Positions 25,860-35,154 of a stretch of 64,000 nucleotides of DNA are shown one piece after another. Made by a program: the position numbers and the translations under genes. How positions within the stretch are numbered: position 1 is the first letter of the stretch; each line of letters begins with the position of its first letter. The stretch spans positions 1,178,001 to 1,242,000 of the forward strand of contig NZ_JIBE01000004.1 of NCBI RefSeq assembly GCF_000620465.1. The letters run 5' to 3'. The notes beneath the pieces are model-generated. The model had not been told where the DNA came from. It saw only the letters and a list, made by a program, of their open reading frames with translations, and made no database searches. The stretch comes from Ralstonia sp. UNC404CL21Col. Lineage in GTDB: Bacteria > Pseudomonadota > Gammaproteobacteria > Burkholderiales > Burkholderiaceae.

Positions 25860-26744
25860 TCACGCCGCCTGGTGCGAGGCATGTGCGACGGCGTCGAGTT
25901 CGCGCATCGCGTCTTGCGGCAACGTCATCGCCGCCGCGCCCAGGTTCTCGCGCAGGTGGGCGACCGACGAGGTGCCCGGAATCACGAGGATGTTGGGTGA
26001 CCGGTGCAGCAGCCAGGCCAGTGCGGTCTGCATCGGTGTTGCACCCAGCCGCGCTGCGACATCGTTGAGCGTGGACGACTGCAGCGGGCTGAACCCACCC
26101 AGCGGGAAGTACGGGACATACGCAATGCCGTCGCGGGCCAGTGCGTCGATCAGCTCGTCGTCGTTTCTGTGGGCGAGGTTGTAGTGGTTCTGCACGCAGA
26201 CGATCTCGCAGATCCGCCGTCCTTCTGCGATCTGGTTGGCCGTGACATTGCTCAGCCCGATATGCCGCACCAGCCCCTGCCGTTGCAGTTCGGCCAGGGC
26301 TGTGAGGGGCGCCTCGATGGACCCTTCGGCGGGGCCGTGCGTGTCGAACATGATTCGCAGGTTCACCACGTCCAGCACATCCACGCCGAGGTTGCGCAGG
26401 TTGTCGTGCACCGCTTCGGTCAGCGCCTGCGCAGAAAACGCCGGCAGCCACGCACCCTTCGCATCACGTCGGGCACCGATCTTGGTGACGATGAGCAGGT
26501 CGTCGCGATACGGATGCAACGCTTCGCGGATCAACTGATTCGTGATGTACGGGCCGTAGAAATCGCTCGTGTCGATATGGTTGACGCCCGACGACACCGC
26601 CTCGCGCAGTACGGCAAGCGCCGCGTCGCGATCCCTGGGTGGGCCGAAGACGCCCGGGCCGGCGAGCTGCATGGCGCCATAGCCGAGACGGTGCACCTGG
26701 TGGCCGCCGATGGAAAACGTGTCGGACTGAACGATGAGAGACAT
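25860..26744 (-). CDS. pdxI: PdxI-like aldo/keto reductase (pyridoxal reductase type)
   Basis: 294 residues, closely resembling Escherichia coli YdbC/PdxI throughout: RLGYGAMQLAGPGVFGPPRD, HIDTSDFYGP, VTKIGARR, LDVVNLRIMF, GLSNVTANQIAE and PGTSSVAHLREN. PdxI reduces pyridoxal to pyridoxine with NADPH. The aldo/keto tetrad Asp, Tyr and Lys are present. The usual catalytic His position reads VNLR, as in that subfamily. I use the ATG at 26744 (MSLIVQSDTF), because the longer upstream frame is antisense to the divergent LysR gene. The promoter interval of 115 bases is shared with that LysR gene, its likely regulator. Confidence 0.85.
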   Translation of the reverse strand: MSLIVQSDTFSIGGHQVHRLGYGAMQLAGPGVFGPPRDRDAALAVLREAVSSGVNHIDTSDFYGPYITNQLIREALHPYRDDLLIVTKIGARRDAKGAWLPAFSAQALTEAVHDNLRNLGVDVLDVVNLRIMFDTHGPAEGSIEAPLTALAELQRQGLVRHIGLSNVTANQIAEGRRICEIVCVQNHYNLAHRNDDELIDALARDGIAYVPYFPLGGFSPLQSSTLNDVAARLGATPMQTALAWLLHRSPNILVIPGTSSVAHLRENLGAAAMTLPQDAMRELDAVAHASHQAA

Positions 26745-26859
26745 GGTCACACTCCTGTGTCGAAGATCGAAGAAGAAAAGGGCATGACGGCAGAGTAGGC
26801 GCAAGCGCGGTGCGCGATAAGGGGGCATAATCCGCACGGGTTGTACGAAAAGGCGAACA

Positions 26860-27756
26860 ATGAAAGTCGATCTGGGTGACCTGAATGCCTTCGTGGCGGT
26901 GGCGCAGGCCAAGGGCTTCCGCGAAGGTGCAAGGCTGATGGGCGCGAGCGCATCCGGGCTGAGCGAGGCGGTGCGGCGGTTGGAGACGCAACTCGGTGTG
27001 CGCCTGCTGAACCGCACGACGCGCAGCGTCTCACCCACTGAAGCGGGGCAGCGCCTGCTGAGCCGCCTGCGGCCCGCCTTGAGCGAGGTGGAAGCCGCGC
27101 TCGATGTCGTCAACAATTTTCGCGAAAGGCCCGCCGGTACGCTCAGGCTCAATGTGCCGATGAGCGCCGCGCGGCTGGTGCTGCCCGCCATCATTCCGGG
27201 CTTTCTCGACGCTTATCCCGAGATACAGCTGGAGGTCGTGGCAGAAGAGCGCTTTGTCGACATCCTGGCTGCAGGTTTCGACGCAGGCATCCGTTACGAC
27301 GAGCGGCTTGAACAGGACATGATCGCCGTTCCGATCGGGCCGCGATCACAGCGGTTCGCAACGGCAGCGGCGCCCGGCTATCTCGATCGACGCGGCCGGC
27401 CCGGTCATCCACGCGACCTGCTCGACCACGCCTGCCTGCGCGGCAAGTTCGCAAGCGGTGCGATGCCGCCGTGGGAATACGAGCGCGATGGTGAAGTGGT
27501 TCGGGTAGAGCCGTCGGGCCCGCTGCTCGTTCGCATTGGGGGCGCGACCGATCTTGTCGTGGACGCTGCCTTGGCCGGCGTGGGCATTGTCCATCTGTAT
27601 GAGGACTGGCTGCATCCACACCTTGCCAGCGGTGCGCTCGAACCCGTGCTCGAGGATTGGTGGCGGCCGTTCCCGGGGCCGTATCTCTACTATCCGGGGC
27701 GGCGACTTGTTCCGGCACCGCTCAGGGCGTTCATCGATTTCATCAAGGCCGCTTAG
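26860..27756 (+). CDS. LysR-family regulator divergent from the PdxI-like reductase
   Basis: 298 residues. The N-terminal HTH (LGDLNAFVAVAQAKGFREGAR, SEAVRRLETQLGVRLLNRTTRSV) belongs to the AaeR/DsdC-like branch that often regulates an adjacent oxidoreductase. The effector domain runs RPAGTLRLNVPMSAARLVLPA to the end. Divergent placement suggests it controls the aldo/keto reductase and itself. Confidence 0.85.
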   Translation: MKVDLGDLNAFVAVAQAKGFREGARLMGASASGLSEAVRRLETQLGVRLLNRTTRSVSPTEAGQRLLSRLRPALSEVEAALDVVNNFRERPAGTLRLNVPMSAARLVLPAIIPGFLDAYPEIQLEVVAEERFVDILAAGFDAGIRYDERLEQDMIAVPIGPRSQRFATAAAPGYLDRRGRPGHPRDLLDHACLRGKFASGAMPPWEYERDGEVVRVEPSGPLLVRIGGATDLVVDAALAGVGIVHLYEDWLHPHLASGALEPVLEDWWRPFPGPYLYYPGRRLVPAPLRAFIDFIKAA

Positions 27757-27958
27757 CACTAGGACGGCGCCTGCCGTCGCGCAGCAGCGTGGCCTGACGG
27801 CTCGCGCCCCAGCGCTGCCTGGGCAACGGGGTTCCATCGAGTTTCCGTGATGGCCTCGTAGGACGCTCGCGCCTTTCGCACAATCCACGTAGTACGCGGT
27901 GGCGGTCATGGCTCGCACACTGGGGCCGTTGTCCACTTGGCCATCGGCCGTTCGCACC

Positions 27959-28939
27959 ATGCAGCACGTTCGCCTCATGCTTGAGTACTTTCACCCGTGG
28001 ACGAATGCTGCCGGGTTTTACCTCGCGCGCGCCAAGGGCTGGTTTGCGCGTGCGGGGCTGGACGTGGAAATCGTCGTGCGAGACGACGCCCGAGGCGACA
28101 CGCTCGATCATGTCATGCGCGGCGATGTGCATCTGGGCGTGTGCCCGACCCGGCGCGTGCTGGGTCGTTTTGAGATAGGGGAGCCGGTCTGCGGTGTGGC
28201 CGCCGTCAACCAGCGCAGCCTGGAAGCCATCCATTCGGTGAGCGGGTGCGGCATCACCCGCCCGCGCGATCTCTGTGGGCGCCGTGTGGCGCTCAACCCC
28301 ACGGTGCGTGCGCGCGCCTTGCTGGCCGACATCGTTCGCGCAGATGGCGGCGACCCCGATGCCGTGAAGCTGGTCGACGCTGGTGTGCGCGAGCTGACCT
28401 TCGATGAACTGTGTGACGGCGCGGCCGATGCGAGCTTCGGCAGCTACTGGGCGTGGGAGGGCGTGATGCCTTCCACCTTGCCCGATGCGCAGCGCCAGGT
28501 CTGGCCGATCGACGAGATCGGCGCGCCTTCGTATCACAGTTACCTGCTCGCTGCGGATGCCCGCTGGCTGGCGCGTAACGCAGGCGTGGTCAGCGGTTTG
28601 CTGATAGCCGCCTCGCGCGGGTTTGCCGCGGCCCATGCAGATCCGGCCAGCGCGCTGCCGCTGTTCGAGCGCGTGATCCCGTATTTCCCGCGAACCACGA
28701 TTGCCCGATCGTTGCGCGCCGTGTCGACCACGTGGCTGAGGGATGGTGTCTGGGGCCGGCACGATGCGTCGCTCATGTCGGGCTACGCCGCGTGGCTGGC
28801 CCGGCACGGCATCGTCCGCCGGCCGTACGCATGGTCGGCCGCGGTGACGGATGCGTTCCTGCCGTCGCGCGCCACGCGTGTCCCCGAGAAGCCGTGCCTG
28901 CAGGCACCACCGGGCGCATTGGCATACGCCGGCCCGTAG
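27959..28939 (+). CDS. NMT1/THI5-like substrate-binding-fold protein without signal peptide
   Basis: About 326 residues from the ATG at 27959; a GTG at 27899 would add 20 residues. It has the ABC-type nitrate/sulfonate/HMP-precursor binding fold: LMLEYFHPWTNAAGFYLARAKGWFARAGLDVEIVV, then DVHLGVCPTRRV and GRRVALNPTVRARALLADIV. Family members usually carry a Sec signal and serve an ABC importer. Here there is no signal and no permease or ATPase nearby. It is followed after about 117 bases by an HPPD-like dioxygenase on the same strand. It may be a cytoplasmic binding or enzymatic variant; its ligand is unknown. Confidence 0.65.
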   Translation: MQHVRLMLEYFHPWTNAAGFYLARAKGWFARAGLDVEIVVRDDARGDTLDHVMRGDVHLGVCPTRRVLGRFEIGEPVCGVAAVNQRSLEAIHSVSGCGITRPRDLCGRRVALNPTVRARALLADIVRADGGDPDAVKLVDAGVRELTFDELCDGAADASFGSYWAWEGVMPSTLPDAQRQVWPIDEIGAPSYHSYLLAADARWLARNAGVVSGLLIAASRGFAAAHADPASALPLFERVIPYFPRTTIARSLRAVSTTWLRDGVWGRHDASLMSGYAAWLARHGIVRRPYAWSAAVTDAFLPSRATRVPEKPCLQAPPGALAYAGP

Positions 28940-29056
28940 TTGTCGGGTGCGATCGCGTTCCGATACTGAAGCGGCGGACGGTTTCCCCAACCGTTTTCAT
29001 CCGTCACTCATCACCCATCACCCAAGACGACGCCTGCGCGGCGTCAGGAGACGGTC

Positions 29057-30067
29057 ATGACACTAGCGTCAGTGGCATCGGTATCGGTCAGCGGGCCGAG
29101 CTGGTCCGGCGATTTCCTGCGCACGCTGCAGGCCCCCGCGAGCGATGTGGGGCGGCTGGGCGGCGATACGTGGTTGCGGGTCGAGCCAGGCCGCGCCACG
29201 GCGCCGCGTGCCGACGAAATCGTCGTCAATGACGTGATGTTCGGGGTCGATGACGTTGCCGTCGCGTATGGGCGCGCCGTGCGTGCAGGCGCTGCCGATC
29301 TGGCACCGCCGCACTGGGGCGTCGTGTCTACGCCGGCTGGGGAGCGCCCTGTGCGCATGGCACGCGTGGGTGGCATCGGCCATGTCACGCACACGTTTGT
29401 CGAGCGCGAACCTGCCGCCGGCGATGCCGCCTTCGATGAAACGCAGGGGCTCGACCACCTCGCGCTGTGCCTGCCTTGCGGCACCATGGGCGCAACGGTC
29501 GCGCGTTACGAAGCGGGCTTTGGCCTGCATGTCACGCAAACCGAGCATATCCAGACGCGCAGCCTCGGCATGATCAACACCGTGCTGCAGAACGCCAGCG
29601 GCAGCGTGAAGCTCGTGCTCTCTGCGCCCACAGCCAGCAGCCAGACGACGCAACTGCACCGCTTTGTCGATGTGCACGGTGGTGCGGGCATCCAGCACGT
29701 GGCGCTACGTGTGCCCGCACTGCTGGCGCACAGCCTGGCGCTCAAACGCCACGAGGTGAACTTCGCGGGCTCCATGCCCGAAGTGTTTGACGCCATGCTG
29801 GCGCGCATCGGGCACTGCCCGGTCCCGCGCGATGCTGCGCTGGCCCTCGGCATCATGGCCGACCGCGATACCGACGGCCTGCTGTTGCAGTCCTTCCTGG
29901 CGCCGTCGCGCACAGCGGAGCCGGTGTTCTTCTTCGAACTGATCGAGCGCCAAGGTGCGCGGGGGTTTGGGGCGGCCAACATCCGCGCCCTGTTCGAGGC
30001 GGTGGAGCGTGTGCAAGGTGCCGCCGCGGCGGTGGGCGAGCCACAAGGTCAAGCCGCCACGGTCTAG
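29057..30067 (+). CDS. 4-hydroxyphenylpyruvate dioxygenase-family protein (VOC fold)
   Basis: 336 residues. The iron ligands of the HPPD/hydroxymandelate synthase family appear with family-like spacing: H134 (GLDHLALCL), H214 (GIQHVALRV) and E294 (FFFELIERQG). The C-terminal helix GFGAANIRALFEAVER is also HPPD-like. The N-terminal VOC half is short and weakly conserved. HPPD converts 4-hydroxyphenylpyruvate to homogentisate; hydroxymandelate synthase uses the same substrate. AGGAGAC precedes the ATG. The neighbour is a THI5-like protein, not tyrosine-degradation genes, so this may be a paralogue with another alpha-keto acid substrate. Confidence 0.75.
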   Translation: MTLASVASVSVSGPSWSGDFLRTLQAPASDVGRLGGDTWLRVEPGRATAPRADEIVVNDVMFGVDDVAVAYGRAVRAGAADLAPPHWGVVSTPAGERPVRMARVGGIGHVTHTFVEREPAAGDAAFDETQGLDHLALCLPCGTMGATVARYEAGFGLHVTQTEHIQTRSLGMINTVLQNASGSVKLVLSAPTASSQTTQLHRFVDVHGGAGIQHVALRVPALLAHSLALKRHEVNFAGSMPEVFDAMLARIGHCPVPRDAALALGIMADRDTDGLLLQSFLAPSRTAEPVFFFELIERQGARGFGAANIRALFEAVERVQGAAAAVGEPQGQAATV

Positions 30068-30083
30068 CACTACGCGCGACGGC

Positions 30084-30929
30084 TCACTGCGTCGTCTTGC
30101 GCTGGCGCCATTTGCGCCGCAGCTTGATGAACAGCGCCACCACGATCGACAGAACGATCGCCCACGGCAATAGATAAGCCACCGCTTCAATCACGCTCGC
30201 ACTGGCTCGCACCAGCGAAGGCAGGAATTCTCGGAACGCATTGCCGATGGGCGCCCACAGGCTGCGCGCTGCCGTCTGCCGCGTGCTCAGGTCGATCGAG
30301 AGCACCTCGCGGTTCACGCGGTCCATGAGGTGGGTGTTCTGACCGGTGGCCGCCTCCAGCTCCGATTGTGTTTCCGCCAGCTTTTCTGCGATCAGGATGA
30401 GGTCTTCCACCTTGGTCGCCTTGCGCTGCAGGTCGAGCAGGCTCGCACGGTAGTTCTTCAGCATCTCCAGGCGCTTGCCGACTTCGGCAATCGGCTGGCC
30501 GAGGTCGTCTACGTGGGTGCCCTGGCTGACGACGCCACCGCTGTCCGCCAGGCGTTTGCGCATGGCTCGCACGCCCTCCGGGCTGGCGCGCAGATTCAGA
30601 TGGGCGGTACCGCCGCGCTGGTCCCGTTCGAGCTGGATGCTGGCATCCATGACCGTGCAATGCCACGTGGCTTCGTTCACGCAGGCGTCCTGCAGCTCGC
30701 GGTACAGGCGCTCGAGCTGCGGCGCGTCGACCTCCAATGAGACGCGATGTTCGTAGGCGAGAAAGCGCTGCTCGGCGCGATCGGCCATCTTGGCGCTTTC
30801 CGCAGTTGCGGGCGCGGCAGCCATCATCGCGGGCGATGCACCGCCGCCTGGGCTGGATTCTTCTTTCTTGCTGCAAGCGCTCAGGGACAGCGCGATCAGG
30901 ATCGGGATCAGGCCGAGGAGTCGAGTCAT
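30084..30929 (-). CDS. DUF4349-containing lipoprotein
   Basis: 281 residues. A lipoprotein signal ends in LSAC with the lipidated C19, followed by a Ser/Gly/Ala-rich linker. The DUF4349 domain runs through the middle, containing long amphipathic helices (LQRKATKVEDLILIAEKLAETQSEL) likely to form a coiled coil. A C-terminal membrane helix (VIEAVAYLLPWAIVLSIVVAL) with a basic tail ends the protein. It should sit in the cell envelope, lipid-anchored and membrane-spanning. Function of the family is unknown. I use the ATG at 30929, because the upstream frame lies in sequence that includes the neighbouring terminator. Confidence 0.75.
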   Translation of the reverse strand: MTRLLGLIPILIALSLSACSKKEESSPGGGASPAMMAAAPATAESAKMADRAEQRFLAYEHRVSLEVDAPQLERLYRELQDACVNEATWHCTVMDASIQLERDQRGGTAHLNLRASPEGVRAMRKRLADSGGVVSQGTHVDDLGQPIAEVGKRLEMLKNYRASLLDLQRKATKVEDLILIAEKLAETQSELEAATGQNTHLMDRVNREVLSIDLSTRQTAARSLWAPIGNAFREFLPSLVRASASVIEAVAYLLPWAIVLSIVVALFIKLRRKWRQRKTTQ

Positions 30930-31027
30930 GGGCAAATGAAATGGCGTGGGGGTTGTACGCAAAGTCCGCGGGATTGCGGCGCAGTCTAGCGCACACAGCT
31001 GAGCAGATCCCGCAGCCCGCAGACAAG

Positions 31028-31065
31028 AAAAAACGCCCGCCGGCAGAACCGGTCGGGCGTTTTTT
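31028..31065 (-). terminator. Rho-independent terminator of the APC permease
   Basis: AAAAAACGCCCG at 31028-31039 pairs with CGGGCGTTTTTT at 31054-31065, with CCGG/CCGG pairing further inside. Runs of A and T on both flanks would allow action in both directions. It lies just after the permease stop at 31087. Confidence 0.85.
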
Positions 31066-31086
31066 TTGCAGCGTGCAACCGTGGCG

Positions 31087-32733
31087 TCAGACGCCTTGCG
31101 GGACTTCGCGTGCGGCGCGCTTGCGGTCACGCACTTCAGTTTCTTCGTGCACGCTGTCCACCTCGTCCAGGTAGCGCGTGTGCCAGCCGCTGGCCACGCC
31201 CCAGTGGTAGAAGAACAGCGAAAGCACTGCGACGATGCCCATGTCCCAGCCGTAGGGGATGTAGCCGTGGCCGCCGAACTCCGTGCTGCCGCAGTACGAC
31301 AGCGCGGCGATGGTCGGCAGGTAGGCGATCATCCACCACGCGCCCTTGAGTTCCGTCTTGAAGTCGGGCCAGCCGGCCTTGGCCTGGTAGTAGAAGTACA
31401 CAGGCAGCGCCACCAGCATCAGCACGATGATCTCGCCGGTCAGCGGCCACTTGGCCCAGTACAGGATGAGCGATGCGCACACAAACGCGAACGGCGCGAT
31501 GAGCGAGAGCCCCGGCAGACGCAGCGGGCGATGCAGTTCCGGCGACGTGCGGCGCAGCGACATCACGCTGATCGGACCGGTCAGGTACGAAATGACCGTC
31601 GCCACCGAAATGACCGCCGCCAGCGCACCCCAGCCGCGGAAGAAGAACAGGAAGATGAACGACACCGCCAGGTTGAACCACATGGCCGGGCGCGACACGC
31701 CAAACAGCGGGTGCACGCGACCGAAGATGGCTGGCATGGTGTTGTTGCGCTCCATCGCGTAGATCATGCGCGTGGTGGTGGCCATGTACGTGCTGCCGGT
31801 GCCCGACGGGCTCACGAACGCATCGATGTACAAGACGATGGCCAGCCAGTTCAGGTTCAGCGCAATCGCGAGCTGGGCGAACGGCGAGTGGTAGTCAATG
31901 CCGTGCCAGCCGTTGACGAGCGACTCAGGCGGCACCGCGCCCAGGAAGGCCACCTGCAGCGCCACGTAGATCACCGCGGCCAGCAGGATCGAACCGATCA
32001 CCGCGATGGGCACGTTGCGGCCTGGGTTGCGTGCCTCGCCCGCCAGGTTGATCGGGCTCTGGAAGCCGTTGAATGCAAACACGATGCCGCTGGTGGCAAT
32101 GGCGGTCAGCACTGCAGACCAGCCGTACGGGGCAAAGCCCTGTCCTGCCACATTCGCGGCCGAGCTGCCACCAAAGTTGCCCGGGTGAAAGCCCGCTGCA
32201 ACCAGCGCCACCGCCGTTGCGGCCGGAATGATGAACTTGAAGATCGTGATGGCGTTGTTCGCCTTGGCAAACACCTTCACGCCCCAGTAGTTCAGCAGGA
32301 AGTACACCACGACCAGCACTGCCGACAGCACCAGGCCCGGCGGCGTCAGCTCACCGTGCTGGAAGAGCGACTGCGCCCAGGGCCAGGGCCAACTGCTCAT
32401 GTACTGGATGGAAGCCTCGGCCTCGATGGGGATGACGGTGACGATGGCGATCCAGTTGGCCCAGGCCGCCACGAAGCCCACCAGCGAGCCATGCGAGTAG
32501 CGCGCATAGCGCACCATGCCGCCCGATTCCGGGAACATCGCGCCCAGTTCGGCATACGTCAGGGCAATGGCGAGGATGACGACGGCGCCGATGACCCAGG
32601 TGAAGATGGCAGCGGGGCCCGCGACCTTTGCCGCGTGGCCGGCGCCAAACAGCCAGCCGGAGCCGATGATCGAGCCCAAGCCGGTCAACATCAATGCCCA
32701 GGCGCCGAGATTGCGTTGTACGTTTTTTTCCAA
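31087..32733 (-). CDS. APC-family amino acid permease
   Basis: 548 residues with about twelve to fourteen membrane helices. The first helix region GSIIGSGWLFGAGHAAK contains the APC substrate/sodium-site glycine motif, and AGEARNPGRNVPIAVIGS is the conserved loop of the family. It probably imports an amino acid or polyamine. The start appears to be TTG (TTGGAAAAAAAC, giving MEKNVQRNLG), with GGAG upstream. Longer ATG-initiated forms add about 46 unrelated residues. It is a single-gene unit with its own terminator. Confidence 0.82.
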   Translation of the reverse strand: MEKNVQRNLGAWALMLTGLGSIIGSGWLFGAGHAAKVAGPAAIFTWVIGAVVILAIALTYAELGAMFPESGGMVRYARYSHGSLVGFVAAWANWIAIVTVIPIEAEASIQYMSSWPWPWAQSLFQHGELTPPGLVLSAVLVVVYFLLNYWGVKVFAKANNAITIFKFIIPAATAVALVAAGFHPGNFGGSSAANVAGQGFAPYGWSAVLTAIATSGIVFAFNGFQSPINLAGEARNPGRNVPIAVIGSILLAAVIYVALQVAFLGAVPPESLVNGWHGIDYHSPFAQLAIALNLNWLAIVLYIDAFVSPSGTGSTYMATTTRMIYAMERNNTMPAIFGRVHPLFGVSRPAMWFNLAVSFIFLFFFRGWGALAAVISVATVISYLTGPISVMSLRRTSPELHRPLRLPGLSLIAPFAFVCASLILYWAKWPLTGEIIVLMLVALPVYFYYQAKAGWPDFKTELKGAWWMIAYLPTIAALSYCGSTEFGGHGYIPYGWDMGIVAVLSLFFYHWGVASGWHTRYLDEVDSVHEETEVRDRKRAAREVPQGV

Positions 32734-33094
32734 GAGGAGTCTCCGCCCCGGCGAGTCGGAAGTTCGACAGGGCACCGCGGTTTGCTTACCAGTCCGCTTA
32801 GTTCTACCGAGGCGACGCTGTTTGGGCGCCGCCCGCCGTCCTATGTGGTGGGTGTCACCAGCCCAGGACATGCGTGTGCTGGCTGACGCGTAGCATCAAC
32901 CGCACCCGTCCGGCCGCGATGAAAGGCAGAACACGATGTCTGTCTTCCGGGGGGATTCGCGTATAGTCATCGACGACGTTGTGCGGGGTGCCGCACTTGC
33001 CGCCCGATTCCGGAGCCCGCAATGGGGCGCAATGATAGCGAAATCGTGAGCGGTTGCACCGCCTTTTTCATCCTTCCGCGCAGTTTTTGTCCCC
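32734..33094. other. Divergent promoter region between the APC permease and the MATE gene
   Basis: About 360 bases without a convincing gene. It must hold promoters for two divergent transporters. I recognised no strong operator, riboswitch or palindrome. Confidence 0.5.
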
Positions 33095-34450
33095 ATGGAG
33101 TCCTCTTTCGCCACTTCGGTTGCACCCGCGTCACGTGCGCAGTGGCACCGGCGCGTGCTGATGCTGGCGTTTCCCATCGTGCTGGCCAACCTGACGCAGC
33201 CGATCCTCTCGGCGGTGGATACCGCGGTGGCCGGGCACTTGCCGGGGCCGGAATACATCGGTGGCGTGGCGCTGGGCGGGGTCTTCTTCAACTTCGTCTT
33301 CTGGGGGTTTGGCTTCCTGCGCATGGGCACCACGGGGCTGGTGTCGCAGGCGCACGGCGCGGGCGACACGCAGGCGTTGCGGGCGAGCGTGCTGCGCGCG
33401 CTGCTGCTGGCCTTTGCCATTGGCGCGGCATTGCTGGTGCTGCAAGTGCCGGCCATCCGCATCACGCTGGCGCTGCTCGGTGCGAGCGAATCCGTCACCC
33501 GCATGGCCGAGGTGTATTGCCACACGCGCATCTGGTCGGCTCCGTTTGCGCTGGCCAACTACGTCGTGCTGGGCACGCTGCTCGGGCGCCAGCAGGTGCG
33601 GCGCGCGCTGCTGCTGCAGGTGTTCATCAACGCCGTCAACATGATCGCCGTGCTGACCCTGGTATTGGGCGCTGGCATGGGCGTCGCCGGTATTGGCGCC
33701 GCAACGGCGCTGGCCGACATTGCCGGGTTTGGGTTGGGCATGTTGCTGCTCTGGCTGCAACGGCCGATGGGGTTGCAGCCGCTCACCCGCGCCGAACTGC
33801 TCGCCCGTGACGCCTGGCGCCGCCTGATGGGGCTGAACACCGACATCTTCCTGCGCACGCTGTGTCTCCTGGCCGCTTTCGGCTGGTTTGCGCATGCCGG
33901 CGCCAAGCAGGGCGATGTGGTGCTCGCCGCCAACGCGTTGCTGCTCAATTTCCTGACCTTCATGGCCTACGGGCTGGACGGCTTTGCGCACGCCGCCGAA
34001 GCGCTGGTGGGTGCCGCCCTGGGCGCGCGCGATCGTGCTGCACTGCGCATGGCGGTTCGCGTGTCAACGTTCTGGTCGGTGCTCGGCGCTGGGCTCTTTG
34101 CGGCCGTGTACGCGCTGGCGGGTGCCGGCATCATCGGCGTGCTGACCGATCAGCCTGCCGTGCGTGAAGCCGCACGTCAGTATCTGGTGTGGGCGGCGCT
34201 GCTGCCCGTCGTGTCGGTATGGGGCTTCCAGTTTGACGGCGTGTTCATCGGCGCGACGCGCACGCGTGAACTGCTGGTGACGATGGCTGTGGCGGCCGCC
34301 GCGTTCTGGGCTTTGTCGATCACGCTGCAGCCGCTATGGGGCAACCACGGGCTGTGGTTGTCGATGCTGGGGTTCATGGCGCTGCGCGGGCTGATGCTTG
34401 GGATGCTGCTGCCGCGCGTGTGGCGGGCGCCTCAACTGCAGACAGCCTAG
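33095..34450 (+). CDS. MATE-family efflux transporter (DinF-like)
   Basis: 451 residues with twelve predicted helices in two similar halves. Typical segments are MLAFPIVLANLTQPILSAVDTAVAGHL and GFGFLRMGTTGLVSQAHGAGD, characteristic of the DinF branch. MATE pumps export drugs or metabolites in exchange for protons or sodium. There is no clear Shine-Dalgarno sequence before the ATG. The gene is convergent with the XRE-cupin regulator, which ends 20 bases downstream. Confidence 0.85.
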   Translation: MESSFATSVAPASRAQWHRRVLMLAFPIVLANLTQPILSAVDTAVAGHLPGPEYIGGVALGGVFFNFVFWGFGFLRMGTTGLVSQAHGAGDTQALRASVLRALLLAFAIGAALLVLQVPAIRITLALLGASESVTRMAEVYCHTRIWSAPFALANYVVLGTLLGRQQVRRALLLQVFINAVNMIAVLTLVLGAGMGVAGIGAATALADIAGFGLGMLLLWLQRPMGLQPLTRAELLARDAWRRLMGLNTDIFLRTLCLLAAFGWFAHAGAKQGDVVLAANALLLNFLTFMAYGLDGFAHAAEALVGAALGARDRAALRMAVRVSTFWSVLGAGLFAAVYALAGAGIIGVLTDQPAVREAARQYLVWAALLPVVSVWGFQFDGVFIGATRTRELLVTMAVAAAAFWALSITLQPLWGNHGLWLSMLGFMALRGLMLGMLLPRVWRAPQLQTA

Positions 34451-34470
34451 ACAACGTCGATCTGCAGCGC

Positions 34471-35067
34471 CTACTGCGCGTATTCGACCACCAGCAACGC
34501 CGTCGCCACCGTCTTGCCGGCGTTGGAGATGGCGTGCTGCACATCCACCGGATAGCGCGCCGATTCCCCGTGCCGCACTTTCTTCTCACTCGGGCCGGAT
34601 TGCACCGTCACCGTGCCGCTCAGCACGGAGATGTGCTCCTTCGAGCCCAGTTCGTGCGGCTCTGACGCCAGCACGCCGCCGGGCTGGATCGCCAGTTCAT
34701 ACCATTCAAAGCGCGCCGCCAGGTCGACGGGGCCAAGAATCTTCAATTCGCACTTGCCATCCGGGCTTTTGATGACTGGGATGGAGTGAGCGGGGATGAC
34801 CGTCACTGCGGGCGCCGCATCAGCCGCGCCTTCAGGCGAGAGGAAATCCGCCAGCCCGACACCGAGCGCGGTGGCCAGGCGCCACAGCACGGCGACGGTC
34901 GGGTTGGCCAGATTGCGCTCGACCTGCGAGAGCATGGATTTGGACACGCCCGCGCGGCGCGACAGTTCATCGAGCGACAGCTTGCGCGCCTGGCGCAGTG
35001 TCTGCAGTTTTGCACCAACGGCGGGCGGGCCATCGGTGAGGGCATCTGTGGCGGGGGCTTGTGCCAT
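34471..35067 (-). CDS. XRE-type HTH regulator with cupin domain
   Basis: 198 residues. The N-terminal XRE helix-turn-helix ([32 protein letters not shown]) is followed by a C-terminal cupin barrel ([31 protein letters not shown], then [17 protein letters not shown]). Such regulators sense a small molecule through the cupin. It is divergent from kbl-tdh, with an operator-like repeat array in the 87-base gap, so control of threonine catabolism and of itself is the likely role. Confidence 0.88.
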   Translation of the reverse strand: MAQAPATDALTDGPPAVGAKLQTLRQARKLSLDELSRRAGVSKSMLSQVERNLANPTVAVLWRLATALGVGLADFLSPEGAADAAPAVTVIPAHSIPVIKSPDGKCELKILGPVDLAARFEWYELAIQPGGVLASEPHELGSKEHISVLSGTVTVQSGPSEKKVRHGESARYPVDVQHAISNAGKTVATALLVVEYAQ

Positions 35068-35085
35068 CGGTTGGTATCTTGTAAA

Positions 35086-35128
35086 TTGAACGAATTATTC
35101 GATATATCGAACTTGTTCGATTTATCGA
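35086..35128. promoter_or_regulatory. TCGA-rich operator array between XRE-cupin gene and kbl
   Basis: The segment contains the perfect palindrome TTCGATATATCGAA (35098-35111), a second near copy TTCGATTTATCGA (35116-35128) 18 bases downstream, and the overlapping inverted repeat TCGAAC-tt-GTTCGA (35107-35120). The array is about 20-60 bases upstream of the regulator start and 27-57 upstream of kbl, a good place for an XRE dimer to block both promoters. Confidence 0.6.
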
Positions 35129-35154
35129 TCAACGCAGTCTACAGGAGCAGCACC

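Noticed and set aside
27763-27778. GACGGC-gcct-GCCGTC hairpin after the LysR gene as a terminator
   Set aside because: The stem is only six pairs and lacks a T run, so it is not convincing.
31066-32886. Long plus-strand frame antisense to the APC permease
   Set aside because: The product is a His/Arg-rich shadow; the minus strand encodes a clear twelve-helix transporter with a terminator.
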